Source of the DNA: Planctomycetota bacterium
GTDB taxonomy: Bacteria; Planctomycetota; Planctomycetia; Planctomycetales; Planctomycetaceae
Reading direction: 5' to 3'
Assembly: GCA_027622115.1 (NCBI GenBank)
Contig: JAQBZS010000026.1
Span: 1 to 17,802 of the forward strand
Length of the DNA stretch: 17,802 nt
Part shown: positions 7,401 through 14,949 of the stretch, piece by piece
Layout: the number at the start of each line of letters is the position of its first letter
Position numbering within the stretch: the stretch's first letter is position 1
Notes under the pieces: model-generated
What the model was told of the DNA's origin: nothing
Databases searched by the model: none
Seen by the model: the letters and a program-made list of their open reading frames with translations, nothing else
Made by a program: the position numbers and the translations under genes

Positions 7401-8198
7401 ATGGCATCAATTCATCCCCAAAACTTGTCCGCTCAGATTTCTTACAAAGCGGTCGGCAACCCACCGAGCACCATGCCGGTTTCGGCCATCTCAAATTGCA
7501 ATCCCGGTCTGGAATTCGATTTTCGGGCTGTGTGGAAGTCGCTGATCGAGGGCGTTGAACTCCACGAAGCCGGCCTGACCAATGACGGCCACATCGTGCT
7601 GGATGTCGATCCGGACGGCATGGCCCATGCAGCCGGAGTGCGGACGTTTGACCTCTTGATTTCCGTCGACGGGAACAAGGTTGTGGCCGAAGGAGACTCG
7701 CCGGGCTCCGCATTGGAATTCTCCAACGCGCTGGCCGATGTGTTCGACAAGCTGGGGTCAACACTCCCGTGCGTGTTTCAGTCGGCCAATGACGGCTCGC
7801 GCATCGAGGTCTCGCTGTTGATCAATCACGTTTTGGACAATGCGTTTGTGTCGGAAGCATTGGCCGAGCCGGGCCAATTGACTCAGGGTCTGTGTTCGCC
7901 GTGGCACGCGGATTATCGCGAATGCGGTTGCTACTACTGGGCGGCCAGTCGGCCGGACTTTATCAATGCCGTGCCGGTGCCCGGAACCGACGCCGTTCAA
8001 GGCCAGTCGTGGATGCAACGCGACTTGCAGAGCAACAATCGACCTGATTCTCGGCCTTATCCCAACTTCCCAATTCCTGATCCAGACGCAAACCCTCCGC
8101 AAGACGAACCGCCGCATTTCACCTATCAGGAAATGTACTTACAGTGGGAGCAAAAGCTGCAGTTCATCCGTCAAGGCAAAGTGGCTGACCCGCAATGA
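7401..8198 (+). CDS. split LodA-like catalytic subunit with PDZ-like insert; candidate CTQ-bearing protein
   Basis: 265 residues from ATG 7401, with GAGGAAC 7 bases upstream, 64 bases after the LodA-N-like gene. Three parts are visible. (1) Residues 28-46, SAISNCNPGLEFDFRAVW, resemble the Cys-plus-PGIE segment of LodA-family enzymes; Cys33 would be the cofactor Cys. (2) Residues 50-145 are PDZ-like: GHIVLDVDPDGMAHAAGV then FDLLISVDGNKVV. (3) Residues 158-188, PGQLTQGLCSPWHADYRECG followed by CYYWAASRPDF, match the PWQ.D...C...WP..RPD motif of LodA relatives; Trp168 would be the cofactor Trp. Cys165, Cys175 and Cys177 are alternative cross-link partners. The C-terminal 50 residues are Pro/Asn/Asp-rich. 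If a CTQ forms, the protein would be an amine or amino-acid oxidase or dehydrogenase subunit. The adjacent radical SAM and FAD genes fit a modified substrate. The modification is inference. Confidence 0.78.
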   Translation: MASIHPQNLSAQISYKAVGNPPSTMPVSAISNCNPGLEFDFRAVWKSLIEGVELHEAGLTNDGHIVLDVDPDGMAHAAGVRTFDLLISVDGNKVVAEGDSPGSALEFSNALADVFDKLGSTLPCVFQSANDGSRIEVSLLINHVLDNAFVSEALAEPGQLTQGLCSPWHADYRECGCYYWAASRPDFINAVPVPGTDAVQGQSWMQRDLQSNNRPDSRPYPNFPIPDPDANPPQDEPPHFTYQEMYLQWEQKLQFIRQGKVADPQ

Positions 8199-8227
8199 TC
8201 ATCAAAGCAGTGCCTGACCAATTTCGC

Positions 8228-8380
8228 ACCACCGACCCCGCGTCGCCTATTCCGAAATTCGGTTGCGCCGGGCACCAACACCGGCGTTCGCGGACACGGC
8301 TCTCCACCGACCCCGCGTCGGTGGAGAGCGGTGCGGTTCCGCGCAACCGAATTTCGGAATAGGTGACCCCGCGTCGGTGG
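8228..8380. repeat. long inverted repeat with nested hairpin
   Basis: Outer arms 8246-8268 and 8341-8363 are a perfect 23-bp inverted repeat (starting CCTATTCCGAAATT). The 72-base interior carries a second perfect hairpin, 12-bp arms 8299-8310 and 8318-8329 with a 7-base loop. The motif GACCCCGCGTCG occurs three times (from 8234, 8309 and 8365), once outside each outer arm and once in the inner hairpin. The layout looks like a non-autonomous palindromic mobile repeat or a structured RNA; no T-run marks it as a terminator. It lies in the 280-base gap before the radical SAM gene. The AT-rich TTATAAAT at 8452-8459 could be part of a promoter, but no clear -35 box was seen. Confidence 0.9.
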
Positions 8381-8478
8381 ACGAGTGACTGAATGGCTAC
8401 CCATGCGGTCAGTGGAGCCCACGGCTGATCGCCGCTGGCCAAGTCGTCGTGTTATAAATTACTTGTGCGAGTCGCCTA

Positions 8479-9858
8479 ATGATCGATCTACCCGTTGTTG
8501 CATCGATGAGCGTTACACCGGTCAGCTCGGAAGCTGTTGACCGTGATCGCCCGAGCGGTCCGCTGCATCGCGACGTGCATCTGGTGCAAAGTGAACTCGC
8601 CGCGCAGCTATTCGTCGTGGAAGGCTCACAGATCTACGATATTGATCACGAGTTGGCCGCGCGGATCGAGTTACTGACCTCAAGCCGGTCGGACGCAGTC
8701 GCTGGGCTCTTGGACGAATTCGGCGTGATCCGCGAATCGCGTGAAGTCCATCAACCGCTGGAATCCATGCCGCTGCGGTCGCTCTCGTTGGCTGTTGCTC
8801 AAAAGTGCAATCTGGGTTGCACCTATTGCTATGCCGAGCAAGGCGACTTCGGTGGCAGTCCCAAATCCATGCCCGCGGAGACCGCGTTGGCAGCAGTTGA
8901 CCGCCTGTTTGACGGGATCAAACCCGGCGAACGAGTCCACCTGGCGTTTCTCGGGGGTGAGCCGCTGTTGAACCGTCCCGTGATTCGCTCGGCCACGATC
9001 GCAGCCGAGCGACGCGCGGTTGAACTGGGGGTGCAAGCCGGTTTCGCCATTACAACGAACGGTACTCTGCTGGAACCGCATGACGCGGATTTCTTCGAAG
9101 AGCACGGCTTCGCGGTCACGGTCAGCATTGATGGTCCACGCGACGTGCATGACCAATTGCGGCCGTTCAAGAAAGGGACGGGCAGCTTTGACCAAATCAT
9201 GCTGCGGCTACAGCCGCTCTTGCATCAACAACGACGGATGCAGGTTTCCGCGCGAGTCACCGTCACGCCGCGAAATCTGGAGCTGACCACGACCTTGTCG
9301 GATTTGCTCTCGGCGGGATTTCACAGCGTGGGGTTTTCGCCGCTGCTCAGTTCGCCGAGTGGTCGCGACGAATTGGAAGCCGCGACGTTGGACGACATGT
9401 TGGCCCAGATGATTGCCTGCGGTGCGGAGTTTGAAGCCGCGATTGTCGACGGTCGGCGGCATGCGTTCTTAAACATGGTGAACGCCATGCAGGAGTTGCA
9501 CGTCGGCAGTCTGCGGCCGTATCCCTGCGGCGCGGGAGCCGGTTACTTTGGCGTATCGGCGGACGGCGGACTGTTCGCCTGCCATCGATTCGTGGACGAC
9601 GACGCGGCGGCCCTGGGCGATGTTGCGGGTGGAATTGATCAACCCGCGCAGACACGTTGGCTGCGTGAACGGCACGTCGATTTCCAGTCGCCGTGTCGCG
9701 ACTGTTGGGCTCGATATCTGTGCGGCGGCGGCTGCCATCATGAAGTCCTCAGCCGCAGCCGAAACGCCTGCGGGTATATTCGCGGTTGGTTGCACTATTG
9801 CCTTGAAGCGTACGCTCGGCTGCGAAAGGATCGGCCGGATTACTTCTCGGCCAGCTGA
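8479..9858 (+). CDS. radical SAM/SPASM protein-modifying enzyme, QhpD-like
   Basis: 459 residues. The SAM-binding [4Fe-4S] motif is C110-NLG-C114-TY-C117 (CX3CX2C), with GGEPLL (159-164), TTNGT (192-196) and SIDGP (216-220) as the usual barrel motifs. The SPASM domain holds Cys350 and Cys368, then C406-x2-C409-x5-C415-x3-C419 and Cys441 (Cys431 also near), enough for two auxiliary clusters. Residues 30-85 (HLVQSELAAQLFVVEG, then IYDIDHELAARI) resemble the N-terminal recognition region of QhpD/PqqE-type enzymes. QhpD makes Cys-to-Asp/Glu thioether cross-links in the CTQ subunit of quinohemoprotein amine dehydrogenase. Here the obvious candidate target is the 265-residue protein encoded just upstream. 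The ATG has no good ribosome site; an inverted repeat fills the gap before it, so it may have its own promoter. The family is certain; the target is inferred. Confidence 0.92.
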   Translation: MIDLPVVASMSVTPVSSEAVDRDRPSGPLHRDVHLVQSELAAQLFVVEGSQIYDIDHELAARIELLTSSRSDAVAGLLDEFGVIRESREVHQPLESMPLRSLSLAVAQKCNLGCTYCYAEQGDFGGSPKSMPAETALAAVDRLFDGIKPGERVHLAFLGGEPLLNRPVIRSATIAAERRAVELGVQAGFAITTNGTLLEPHDADFFEEHGFAVTVSIDGPRDVHDQLRPFKKGTGSFDQIMLRLQPLLHQQRRMQVSARVTVTPRNLELTTTLSDLLSAGFHSVGFSPLLSSPSGRDELEAATLDDMLAQMIACGAEFEAAIVDGRRHAFLNMVNAMQELHVGSLRPYPCGAGAGYFGVSADGGLFACHRFVDDDAAALGDVAGGIDQPAQTRWLRERHVDFQSPCRDCWARYLCGGGCHHEVLSRSRNACGYIRGWLHYCLEAYARLRKDRPDYFSAS

Positions 9859-9971
9859 GTCATGGCGGCAGAGTCTTGTCGTCGGTGCAATACCTTCAAT
9901 CTCGTGGTATCGAAATATTGGATATGTTCAAATGAGTCAGCACTCACGTGGTGGATATTGGCTAATCGAAA

Positions 9972-10286
9972 TTGAAGAAACTGCGGCACTTTGCGCAGAC
10001 CGGCAACTTCAATCGGTTGCGAAGTGCTTGCTTCAATGGGTTGCTGAATCGGTCTCCCAAGAAGCTCAATCTTGAATCGCACTCCGTCGAACTGACAACC
10101 ATCGACGCAAACTATAATGGAGCCTACCCGTGTCTGGCGGCGCGACACGAGTCGGGAAGCGTGCCCGATGAGCTAGCAGATGAAATTGTGGCCTCCGTAC
10201 GCGACACATTGTCAGAAACCAGTCTCACGCGGTTCTTGCTGACGCTGGCAGAACAGCGCGAAATAATGCGTGGCATAACAAACTGA
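9972..10286 (+). CDS. hypothetical small protein, TTG start
   Basis: A 104-residue frame between the radical SAM and FAD genes. A stop at 9963-9965 limits it upstream, so TTG 9972 is the first usable start; GTG 10161 is a later one. The N-terminal half is basic (MKKLRHFAQTGNFNRLR, then RSPKKLN). The middle holds TTIDANYNGAYPCLAARH with the second of its two Cys. The end (PDELADEIVASVRDTLSE, then TRFLLTLAEQREIMRG) looks amphipathic-helical. There is no Trp, so it cannot be a CTQ subunit. By eye about 60-65% of third codon positions are G or C, clearly more than in the competing 47-residue frame at 9932-10075, which favours this frame. I do not recognise it. Placement suggests an accessory, chaperone or modified-peptide role, but it could be non-coding. 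Confidence 0.42.
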   Translation: MKKLRHFAQTGNFNRLRSACFNGLLNRSPKKLNLESHSVELTTIDANYNGAYPCLAARHESGSVPDELADEIVASVRDTLSETSLTRFLLTLAEQREIMRGITN

Positions 10287-10415
10287 GATCGCGAGAGGTG
10301 AGGGGCTGGTCGAGCAATCGCCGGCTCTACATGGAATTGTGTCGCGAAAGCATAGACGCGTACCGGGCTGCAATTCTGAGTTTGCAGATTCTTGTCTGCT
10401 CGAACAGCCAAACCG

Positions 10416-11948
10416 ATGACATCAACCTCGGCAGGTCATATTGAAGTTTCCGTGTGCGTCATTGGCGGCGGACCGGCGGGCTCGGCCACGGCTCGGCAAC
10501 TGGCACGGTTGGGGCATTCGGTGTGTCTGTTGGAACGCGAATCGTTTCCGCGTCCCCACATTGGCGAGTCGCTGACGCCCGGCGTGGTTCCGTTGCTTGA
10601 CGGCTTGGGCATCCGGGCACGCATCGATGCCGCCGGATTTCTCAGACCACGGTCGACCGTGATTCGCTGGGAAGACTCAACCGATCGCGTGCGTGAGTTC
10701 TCCGGCCACGGTTACCAAGTCGACCGCGGTCGATTTGATCAACTGTTGCTTGCTGCTGCCGTCGATGCCGGAGTAGGGGTCGTGCAACCAGCACTTGTCC
10801 GACAGGCCGTGTGCAGCGACAGCGGGCTTTGGTCGATTCACGCCACGCAAACGGACCGTGGGCTGACGATACAAGCGGACTTTGTGGTTGATGCGACCGG
10901 CCGATACTCACAACTTCGACTACCAACCGGTTCCAGCAATCGCCCGCGACGACGAACGGTCTTGGCACCGACACTGGCACTTTACGCCTATTGGCGGTCG
11001 CCGCGCGAGACCGGCGGTTCGGGATCCACGTCGAGTTCATCCGACAGTTGCACTCGCGTTGAAGCCGGGAACGACGAGTGGTTTTGGGGGGCGCCGTTAC
11101 CGGACGGGACATTCAATGCCACCGTGTTTGTCGACCGCGACCGCTTGAAACTTGAACGCGGCGACATGACCGCCGCATACGAACGATGGTTGGCAAAGTC
11201 CGAGCTATTGAGGGACGTGATCAGCCGCGAACGCGTGACACAAGTTCGAGCCGTCGATGCGACTTGCAGTCGAGCGTGCGAAGTGTCGGGGCCGAATTGG
11301 ATCAAGGTGGGCGAGGCCGCTTATACGTTGGATCCGTTGTCGTCGCAGGGGGTTCAGTCGGCAATTCGCACGGGCTTGCAGGCTGCGGCGGTTGTTCACA
11401 CCAGCCTCGTTCAGCCCGAGAACAAGGGAATCTGCCAGGACTTTTATCGGGCTCGCGTCAACGAATCCGTCAGCAGTCATCAAGCGTTTGCAACCGAGTT
11501 CTACGACCGAGTGCATGACACGCGAGTTGAATCGTTCTGGACGCGCCGTCGGTCGGAATCGAACTCCTCCGACGAATCCGTCATGTCTGCGGCATTGGAA
11601 TGGCACGGCTTCCGCAGTGCGAACGCGCAACTGCGAACGGTCGATCCAACGGCAATCGTGCGACTGGCGGATGATGTGCGGCTGGAGCCCACGCCGGTTT
11701 TGATTGGGGACTTTGTTGGCCTGCGACCGGCGCTGATCAATCCTCGCGTTCACCGGCCGCTGGCATTCTTGGGCGACGTGGCGATTGCCGATTTCCTGTC
11801 GGAGTTGCCGCCGACCATCAAGGTCGCGGAATTGGCCGGCCGATTACGCGGAAGAATCCAGCCACGCGAATGCTTGCAAGCAATTCAATGGCTGCTCGAA
11901 ACCGGCACCCTCAAGCTGGACAGTTCGTCCGAATGTCCCCGGCACTAA
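10416..11948 (+). CDS. FAD-dependent oxidoreductase, LodB/QhpG (tryptophan-halogenase-like) type
   Basis: 510 residues from ATG 10416; an in-frame TTG 24 bases earlier is less likely. The N-terminal Rossmann motif is VCVIGGGPAGSATARQLA (13-30), with an acidic Glu40 ending strand 2. Then comes the halogenase-superfamily FPRPHIGESLTPG (44-56) and, later, DATGR and the FAD-contact segment VGEAAYTLDPLSSQGVQSAI. LodB is required for cofactor formation in lysine oxidase LodA, and QhpG is the flavin monooxygenase for CTQ formation in amine dehydrogenases. A homologue next to a split LodA-like gene is therefore expected to hydroxylate the Trp of the precursor. Residues about 205-225 are a Gly/Ser-rich insert (ETGGSGSTSSSSDS). 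The last 130 residues, after the FAD part, have a winged-helix-like end. The stop codon lies inside a 7-bp hairpin (11943-11964). Confidence 0.88.
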   Translation: MTSTSAGHIEVSVCVIGGGPAGSATARQLARLGHSVCLLERESFPRPHIGESLTPGVVPLLDGLGIRARIDAAGFLRPRSTVIRWEDSTDRVREFSGHGYQVDRGRFDQLLLAAAVDAGVGVVQPALVRQAVCSDSGLWSIHATQTDRGLTIQADFVVDATGRYSQLRLPTGSSNRPRRRTVLAPTLALYAYWRSPRETGGSGSTSSSSDSCTRVEAGNDEWFWGAPLPDGTFNATVFVDRDRLKLERGDMTAAYERWLAKSELLRDVISRERVTQVRAVDATCSRACEVSGPNWIKVGEAAYTLDPLSSQGVQSAIRTGLQAAAVVHTSLVQPENKGICQDFYRARVNESVSSHQAFATEFYDRVHDTRVESFWTRRRSESNSSDESVMSAALEWHGFRSANAQLRTVDPTAIVRLADDVRLEPTPVLIGDFVGLRPALINPRVHRPLAFLGDVAIADFLSELPPTIKVAELAGRLRGRIQPRECLQAIQWLLETGTLKLDSSSECPRH

Positions 11949-11964
11949 ACAAGACTATTTAGTG
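11943..11964 (+). terminator. possible weak terminator overlapping the FAD gene stop
   Basis: CACTAAA (11943-11949) pairs with TTTAGTG (11958-11964) around an 8-base loop. The following TTGGTGTTAG is only partly T-rich and the stem is A/T-heavy, so termination would be weak. It includes the stop codon and could mark the end of the cluster. Confidence 0.3.
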
Positions 11965-12300
11965 TTGGTGTTAGAACTGGCCCGCAGAATTTGAAGTGCA
12001 ATCTCGATCAAATCGACCGAAAGTTTTTCTGGACTTTTCCAATTCTGCGAAAGTACGGGTTGGGAATACCGGCGAAAGTTGTGAGATTTCGCCAGTACGC
12101 AGCAGGTCGCGCACTGTGAAACGCTAAGCTGGGGGTGTGACCTCTCGTTGAGAACTCGCTCGTTGACCGGCGACCCCGTCTTGCAGGACGGATGGGGTCG
12201 GTGGTTCAAAGTTGTGCGAATCACTACTGACTCCCGGCCGCCTTCGCGTCAGGTACGTTTCACCTTCCGCTCGCCGAACACATCACAAGGCATTCTTGGC
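11965..12300. other. intergenic region between FAD and YgfZ genes
   Basis: About 336 bases without a supported gene. It holds a hairpin with arms 12171-12177 and 12194-12200 (CGACCCC/GGGGTCG), plus three inner pairs and a bulge. An open frame continues upstream from the YgfZ gene to 12148, but its composition does not look like conserved protein. An 89-residue minus-strand frame was considered and not accepted. A promoter for the YgfZ gene is probably here but was not pinned down. Confidence 0.5.
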
Positions 12301-13365
12301 ATGCATGAATTTCAGGAACAACAGCGGCGTGCGGGAGCGGTGTTGTGCGACCGGTCGACGGCTCCACACGCGCGACACTTTTGCTGCCCCAACGCCGAAT
12401 ACATCGCCGCACGAGACGACGTCGCGGTGTTTGACCTGAGTGACCGAGTTCAACTGAAGTTGACCGGCTCGGCGCGAGTCAAGTTCCTGCACAGCTTCTG
12501 CTCCAACGACATCAAGTCGCTCGCCGACGGTCGCGGGTGCGAGGCGTTTGTCACGAATATCAAAGGGCGGATCGTGGGACATATCTTCGTGTTCGTCATG
12601 CCGGACGCGATTTGGATCGACTCGGGACCCGGCACGGTCGAGACGCTGAGCGGACATCTCGGCAAATACGCAATCGTGGAAGACGTCGACATTAGCGACG
12701 AATCCGCGAATCGTGGCGACTTGTTGCTGTCCGGCGAAAACGCAGCGACAGCGATTGCCAACTTCGGCGTCGAAGCCGATCCATTCGTGATCGGACAGCA
12801 TGTCACGCACGCGTGGCAGGGTCACGCAATCGACGTCCGCCGCACGAGCATGCTCGGCGTGCCCAATTTCTTGCTCTCCGTCGATCGCGGCGGCATCACC
12901 CAAGTTTGGCAGCATTTGATCGACGCGGGAGTCCGACCTGCCGGGGCCGAAGCGTTTGAAGCCCTTCGCATCGAATCGCTGTTTCCGATACACGGCCAGG
13001 ACATTTCCGACGAAAACATCGCACAAGAAGCCGCGCGCACCGAACTGGCGATCTCGTTCACCAAGGGCTGCTATTTAGGGCAGGAGCCGATTGCACGACT
13101 GGATTCCTTGGGGCACGTCAACAAAACGCTGCGCGGCTTGCGGATCGATGGGGATGTGAAGATCGACGCAGGAGCGCTGATTATGCCGAGCGACGACGAC
13201 CAGGAAATCGGACGAGTCACATCGGTGGCGGCAATTCCCGGTCAAGCGGAATCCGTGGCGATGGGCTTCGTGCGCCGCCGCTTCATGGATGCCGGCACAC
13301 AAGTGCGAGTGCAAACCGCAGACGGACAAAGTGCCGCATCGGTGTTCACGCTTTCGTCGGGTTAG
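12301..13365 (+). CDS. ygfZ: YgfZ/GcvT-like folate-binding Fe-S maintenance protein
   Basis: 354 residues from ATG 12301. The YgfZ signature KGCYLGQE lies at 255-262, with the redox-active Cys257, followed by RLDSLGHVNKTLRGL. The N-terminal half (VAVFDLSDRVQLKLTG, then FLHSFCSNDIKSL and GRIVGHIFVF) is the usual GcvT-like tetrahydrofolate-binding fold. The length matches the family (about 325-360). YgfZ proteins support the assembly or repair of certain Fe-S enzymes, including radical SAM enzymes, in a folate-dependent way. The neighbouring cluster encodes at least three Fe-S proteins, so the location is suggestive, but planctomycete genomes carry ygfZ-like genes generally and a 350-base gap separates it. 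The in-frame upstream extension to 12148 is not family-like, so I prefer ATG 12301. Confidence 0.9.
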   Translation: MHEFQEQQRRAGAVLCDRSTAPHARHFCCPNAEYIAARDDVAVFDLSDRVQLKLTGSARVKFLHSFCSNDIKSLADGRGCEAFVTNIKGRIVGHIFVFVMPDAIWIDSGPGTVETLSGHLGKYAIVEDVDISDESANRGDLLLSGENAATAIANFGVEADPFVIGQHVTHAWQGHAIDVRRTSMLGVPNFLLSVDRGGITQVWQHLIDAGVRPAGAEAFEALRIESLFPIHGQDISDENIAQEAARTELAISFTKGCYLGQEPIARLDSLGHVNKTLRGLRIDGDVKIDAGALIMPSDDDQEIGRVTSVAAIPGQAESVAMGFVRRRFMDAGTQVRVQTADGQSAASVFTLSSG

Positions 13366-13690
13366 CTGGCACGGATCGACCGGCCCGTCACCAACTTGGC
13401 CCGATTCGTCTTCACTTGTGTCGACAATTGCCAGCGTGGATGATTGCCACTCGACCGACAGTGTGGGCCAAGCGTCGATGTCCCATTGAAATACAGCAAT
13501 TTCTTCATCGACTGACCCGGAATCTGACCCGATTCGATCCGCAATTGCCGTATTCCCCGACGATTTCGTGGTTCGTTCGAGTCCCTCGTCGCCGACTCCG
13601 GTATACGGCAACCGTCGGCTTGATTGGGGTTCCTGCGTTCTGCTTGCCCAGGACAACAGCACACAACTTTGTGACGTGAGATTGAGAACG
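13366..13690. other. intergenic region before the RecA-like ATPase gene
   Basis: 325 bases without a supported gene. A perfect 9-bp inverted repeat (TTGCCGTAT at 13545-13553, ATACGGCAA at 13603-13611) is separated by 49 bases and could close a long leader structure. Short overlapping frames on both strands show no protein-like composition. No clear promoter was seen. Confidence 0.5.
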
Positions 13691-14854
13691 ATGGCGAAAA
13701 AGAAGGCTGCCAAGAAGAAAGCCGCCCCAGTTGTCCAAGCCGTGGCTCCGTCCCAGGCCGCGATCCCTCAGCCGGCGATGATGCCGCAGGCAGGCATGCC
13801 GATGCAGCGACCCGGCATGCCGATGCCGGGTCAGATGCATCCGCAGATGATGCAGCCCCAAATGGCTGCCAATCCCATGATGCAGATGATGCAAATGATG
13901 CAGATGATGGCCGGCGGCGGAATGGGACCGGCGATGATGGACCCGTCGGCCATGCCGTTTACGGTTGGAGGCGAAGCCGTTGCCGACGGTGATGCCGGAC
14001 TCGACGCAGACTTCATTCGCCCGGCCATGCTCGACACGCTGACGCGCACGCAAGAAGGTGTGCCGCTGGGATCGGTTCTCGATTATCTCTGCCTGACCGA
14101 AGATGGGCAGCATTCGCTCGGCGGTGTTCCCAAGGGCTGCACGATGGCGTTTGCCGGGCCTCCCGGAAAAGGCAAGACTCGATCCGCGCTGGCCGGTCTG
14201 TGCAAGGTGGCGCTCAGCGGTGAAAAGGTCGCGTTCGTCGTCGCCGAAGAGGGCTTTCATGATCCAGATGGCAACGGTCGAGACGATTTGTGTTCTCGCA
14301 TGACCAAAATCGGCATGGCCGTCACCGGTCTCGACGAGGCGAACTTTCGCAGCCAAGTGCTGGAAAACGTCTACGTGATGGAGAGCCAATACCACAAAGG
14401 CAACTCGTGGGACGACTTCGTCGGCAAGTACCGCTATCTGGTGGAAAAAGAAGCGATCGGCTTTGTCGTGATCGATTCACTCAACATGCTGGATCCGACC
14501 AAAAACCACACGGCCGACAACCTCTCCGCGCTGAAAACCTACAACCACGAACAAGGCACGACCTGCTTGTGCATCGGTCAGATCCGAGACACCGGTTCCC
14601 CGGTCGGTGGTGAAGCGCTGATGCACACGGCGGACGCGGTGTTCCTGATTGAAGAGATGTCACTCGGTTCGAAGGAAATCGCCGAGATGTGGGGCGGCAA
14701 ATATCGAGACAAGATTGATCTCATTCGAGCCGTCAAGAGCGTCAGCACGCCCACGTTTCCGAACCCGATCCGCCTGGATCGCGATCCATCGACGGGTGTG
14801 TTGATCGTCCACGAATCGCAACCTGACACGTATGCCGTGATGGAACCTGCCTAG
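13691..14854 (+). CDS. RecA/RadA-like ATPase with Lys/Ala and Met-rich N-terminal tail
   Basis: 387 residues from ATG 13691. The P-loop GPPGKGKT is at 156-163 and the Walker B strand FVVIDSL at 258-264. CLCIGQIRDTG, PVGGEALMHTADAVFLIEE and later strands follow the RadA/KaiC branch of the RecA superfamily. It should bind and hydrolyse ATP, possibly on DNA. The N-terminal tail is unusual: MAKKKAAKKKAA (histone-H1-like), then a stretch rich in Met, Pro and Gln to about residue 85, including MMQMMQMMQMM encoded by a 9-bp DNA repeat. The zinc finger and Lon-like domain of RadA are absent, so it is not canonical RadA. A longer frame open to 13568 is unlikely; the basic MAKKK start is typical. Role unknown; DNA-repair or signalling ATPases are the options. 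Confidence 0.82.
   Translation: MAKKKAAKKKAAPVVQAVAPSQAAIPQPAMMPQAGMPMQRPGMPMPGQMHPQMMQPQMAANPMMQMMQMMQMMAGGGMGPAMMDPSAMPFTVGGEAVADGDAGLDADFIRPAMLDTLTRTQEGVPLGSVLDYLCLTEDGQHSLGGVPKGCTMAFAGPPGKGKTRSALAGLCKVALSGEKVAFVVAEEGFHDPDGNGRDDLCSRMTKIGMAVTGLDEANFRSQVLENVYVMESQYHKGNSWDDFVGKYRYLVEKEAIGFVVIDSLNMLDPTKNHTADNLSALKTYNHEQGTTCLCIGQIRDTGSPVGGEALMHTADAVFLIEEMSLGSKEIAEMWGGKYRDKIDLIRAVKSVSTPTFPNPIRLDRDPSTGVLIVHESQPDTYAVMEPA
13877..13909 (+). repeat. 9-bp tandem repeat in the Met-rich tail
   Basis: ATGATGCAG, ATGATGCAA, ATGATGCAG, then ATGATG: about 3.7 copies in frame, each coding Met-Met-Gln. Such a repeat can change copy number without breaking the frame. Confidence 0.95.
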
Positions 14855-14949
14855 TTGCGGAAGCCGTTCACGGCACCATTTCGAAGTTGTGACGGACGGT
14901 TGCTTCGAGACCCACGTCAGTCGTATTCTGGTGGTGTGTTCGATGTCGT

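Noticed and set aside
9932..10075. 47-residue ATG frame after the radical SAM gene
   Set aside because: Third-position G+C is low, there is no good ribosome site, and it overlaps the better-supported 104-residue frame. Kept only as an alternative.
11955..12224. 89-residue frame on the - strand in the gap after the FAD gene
   Set aside because: No motif, no ribosome site, and a composition (many Ser, Asn, Cys) unlike neighbouring genes.
13505..14395. 296-residue His-rich open frame on the - strand
   Set aside because: The His-rich run is the antisense reading of the Met-rich ATG repeat in the RecA-like ATPase gene.
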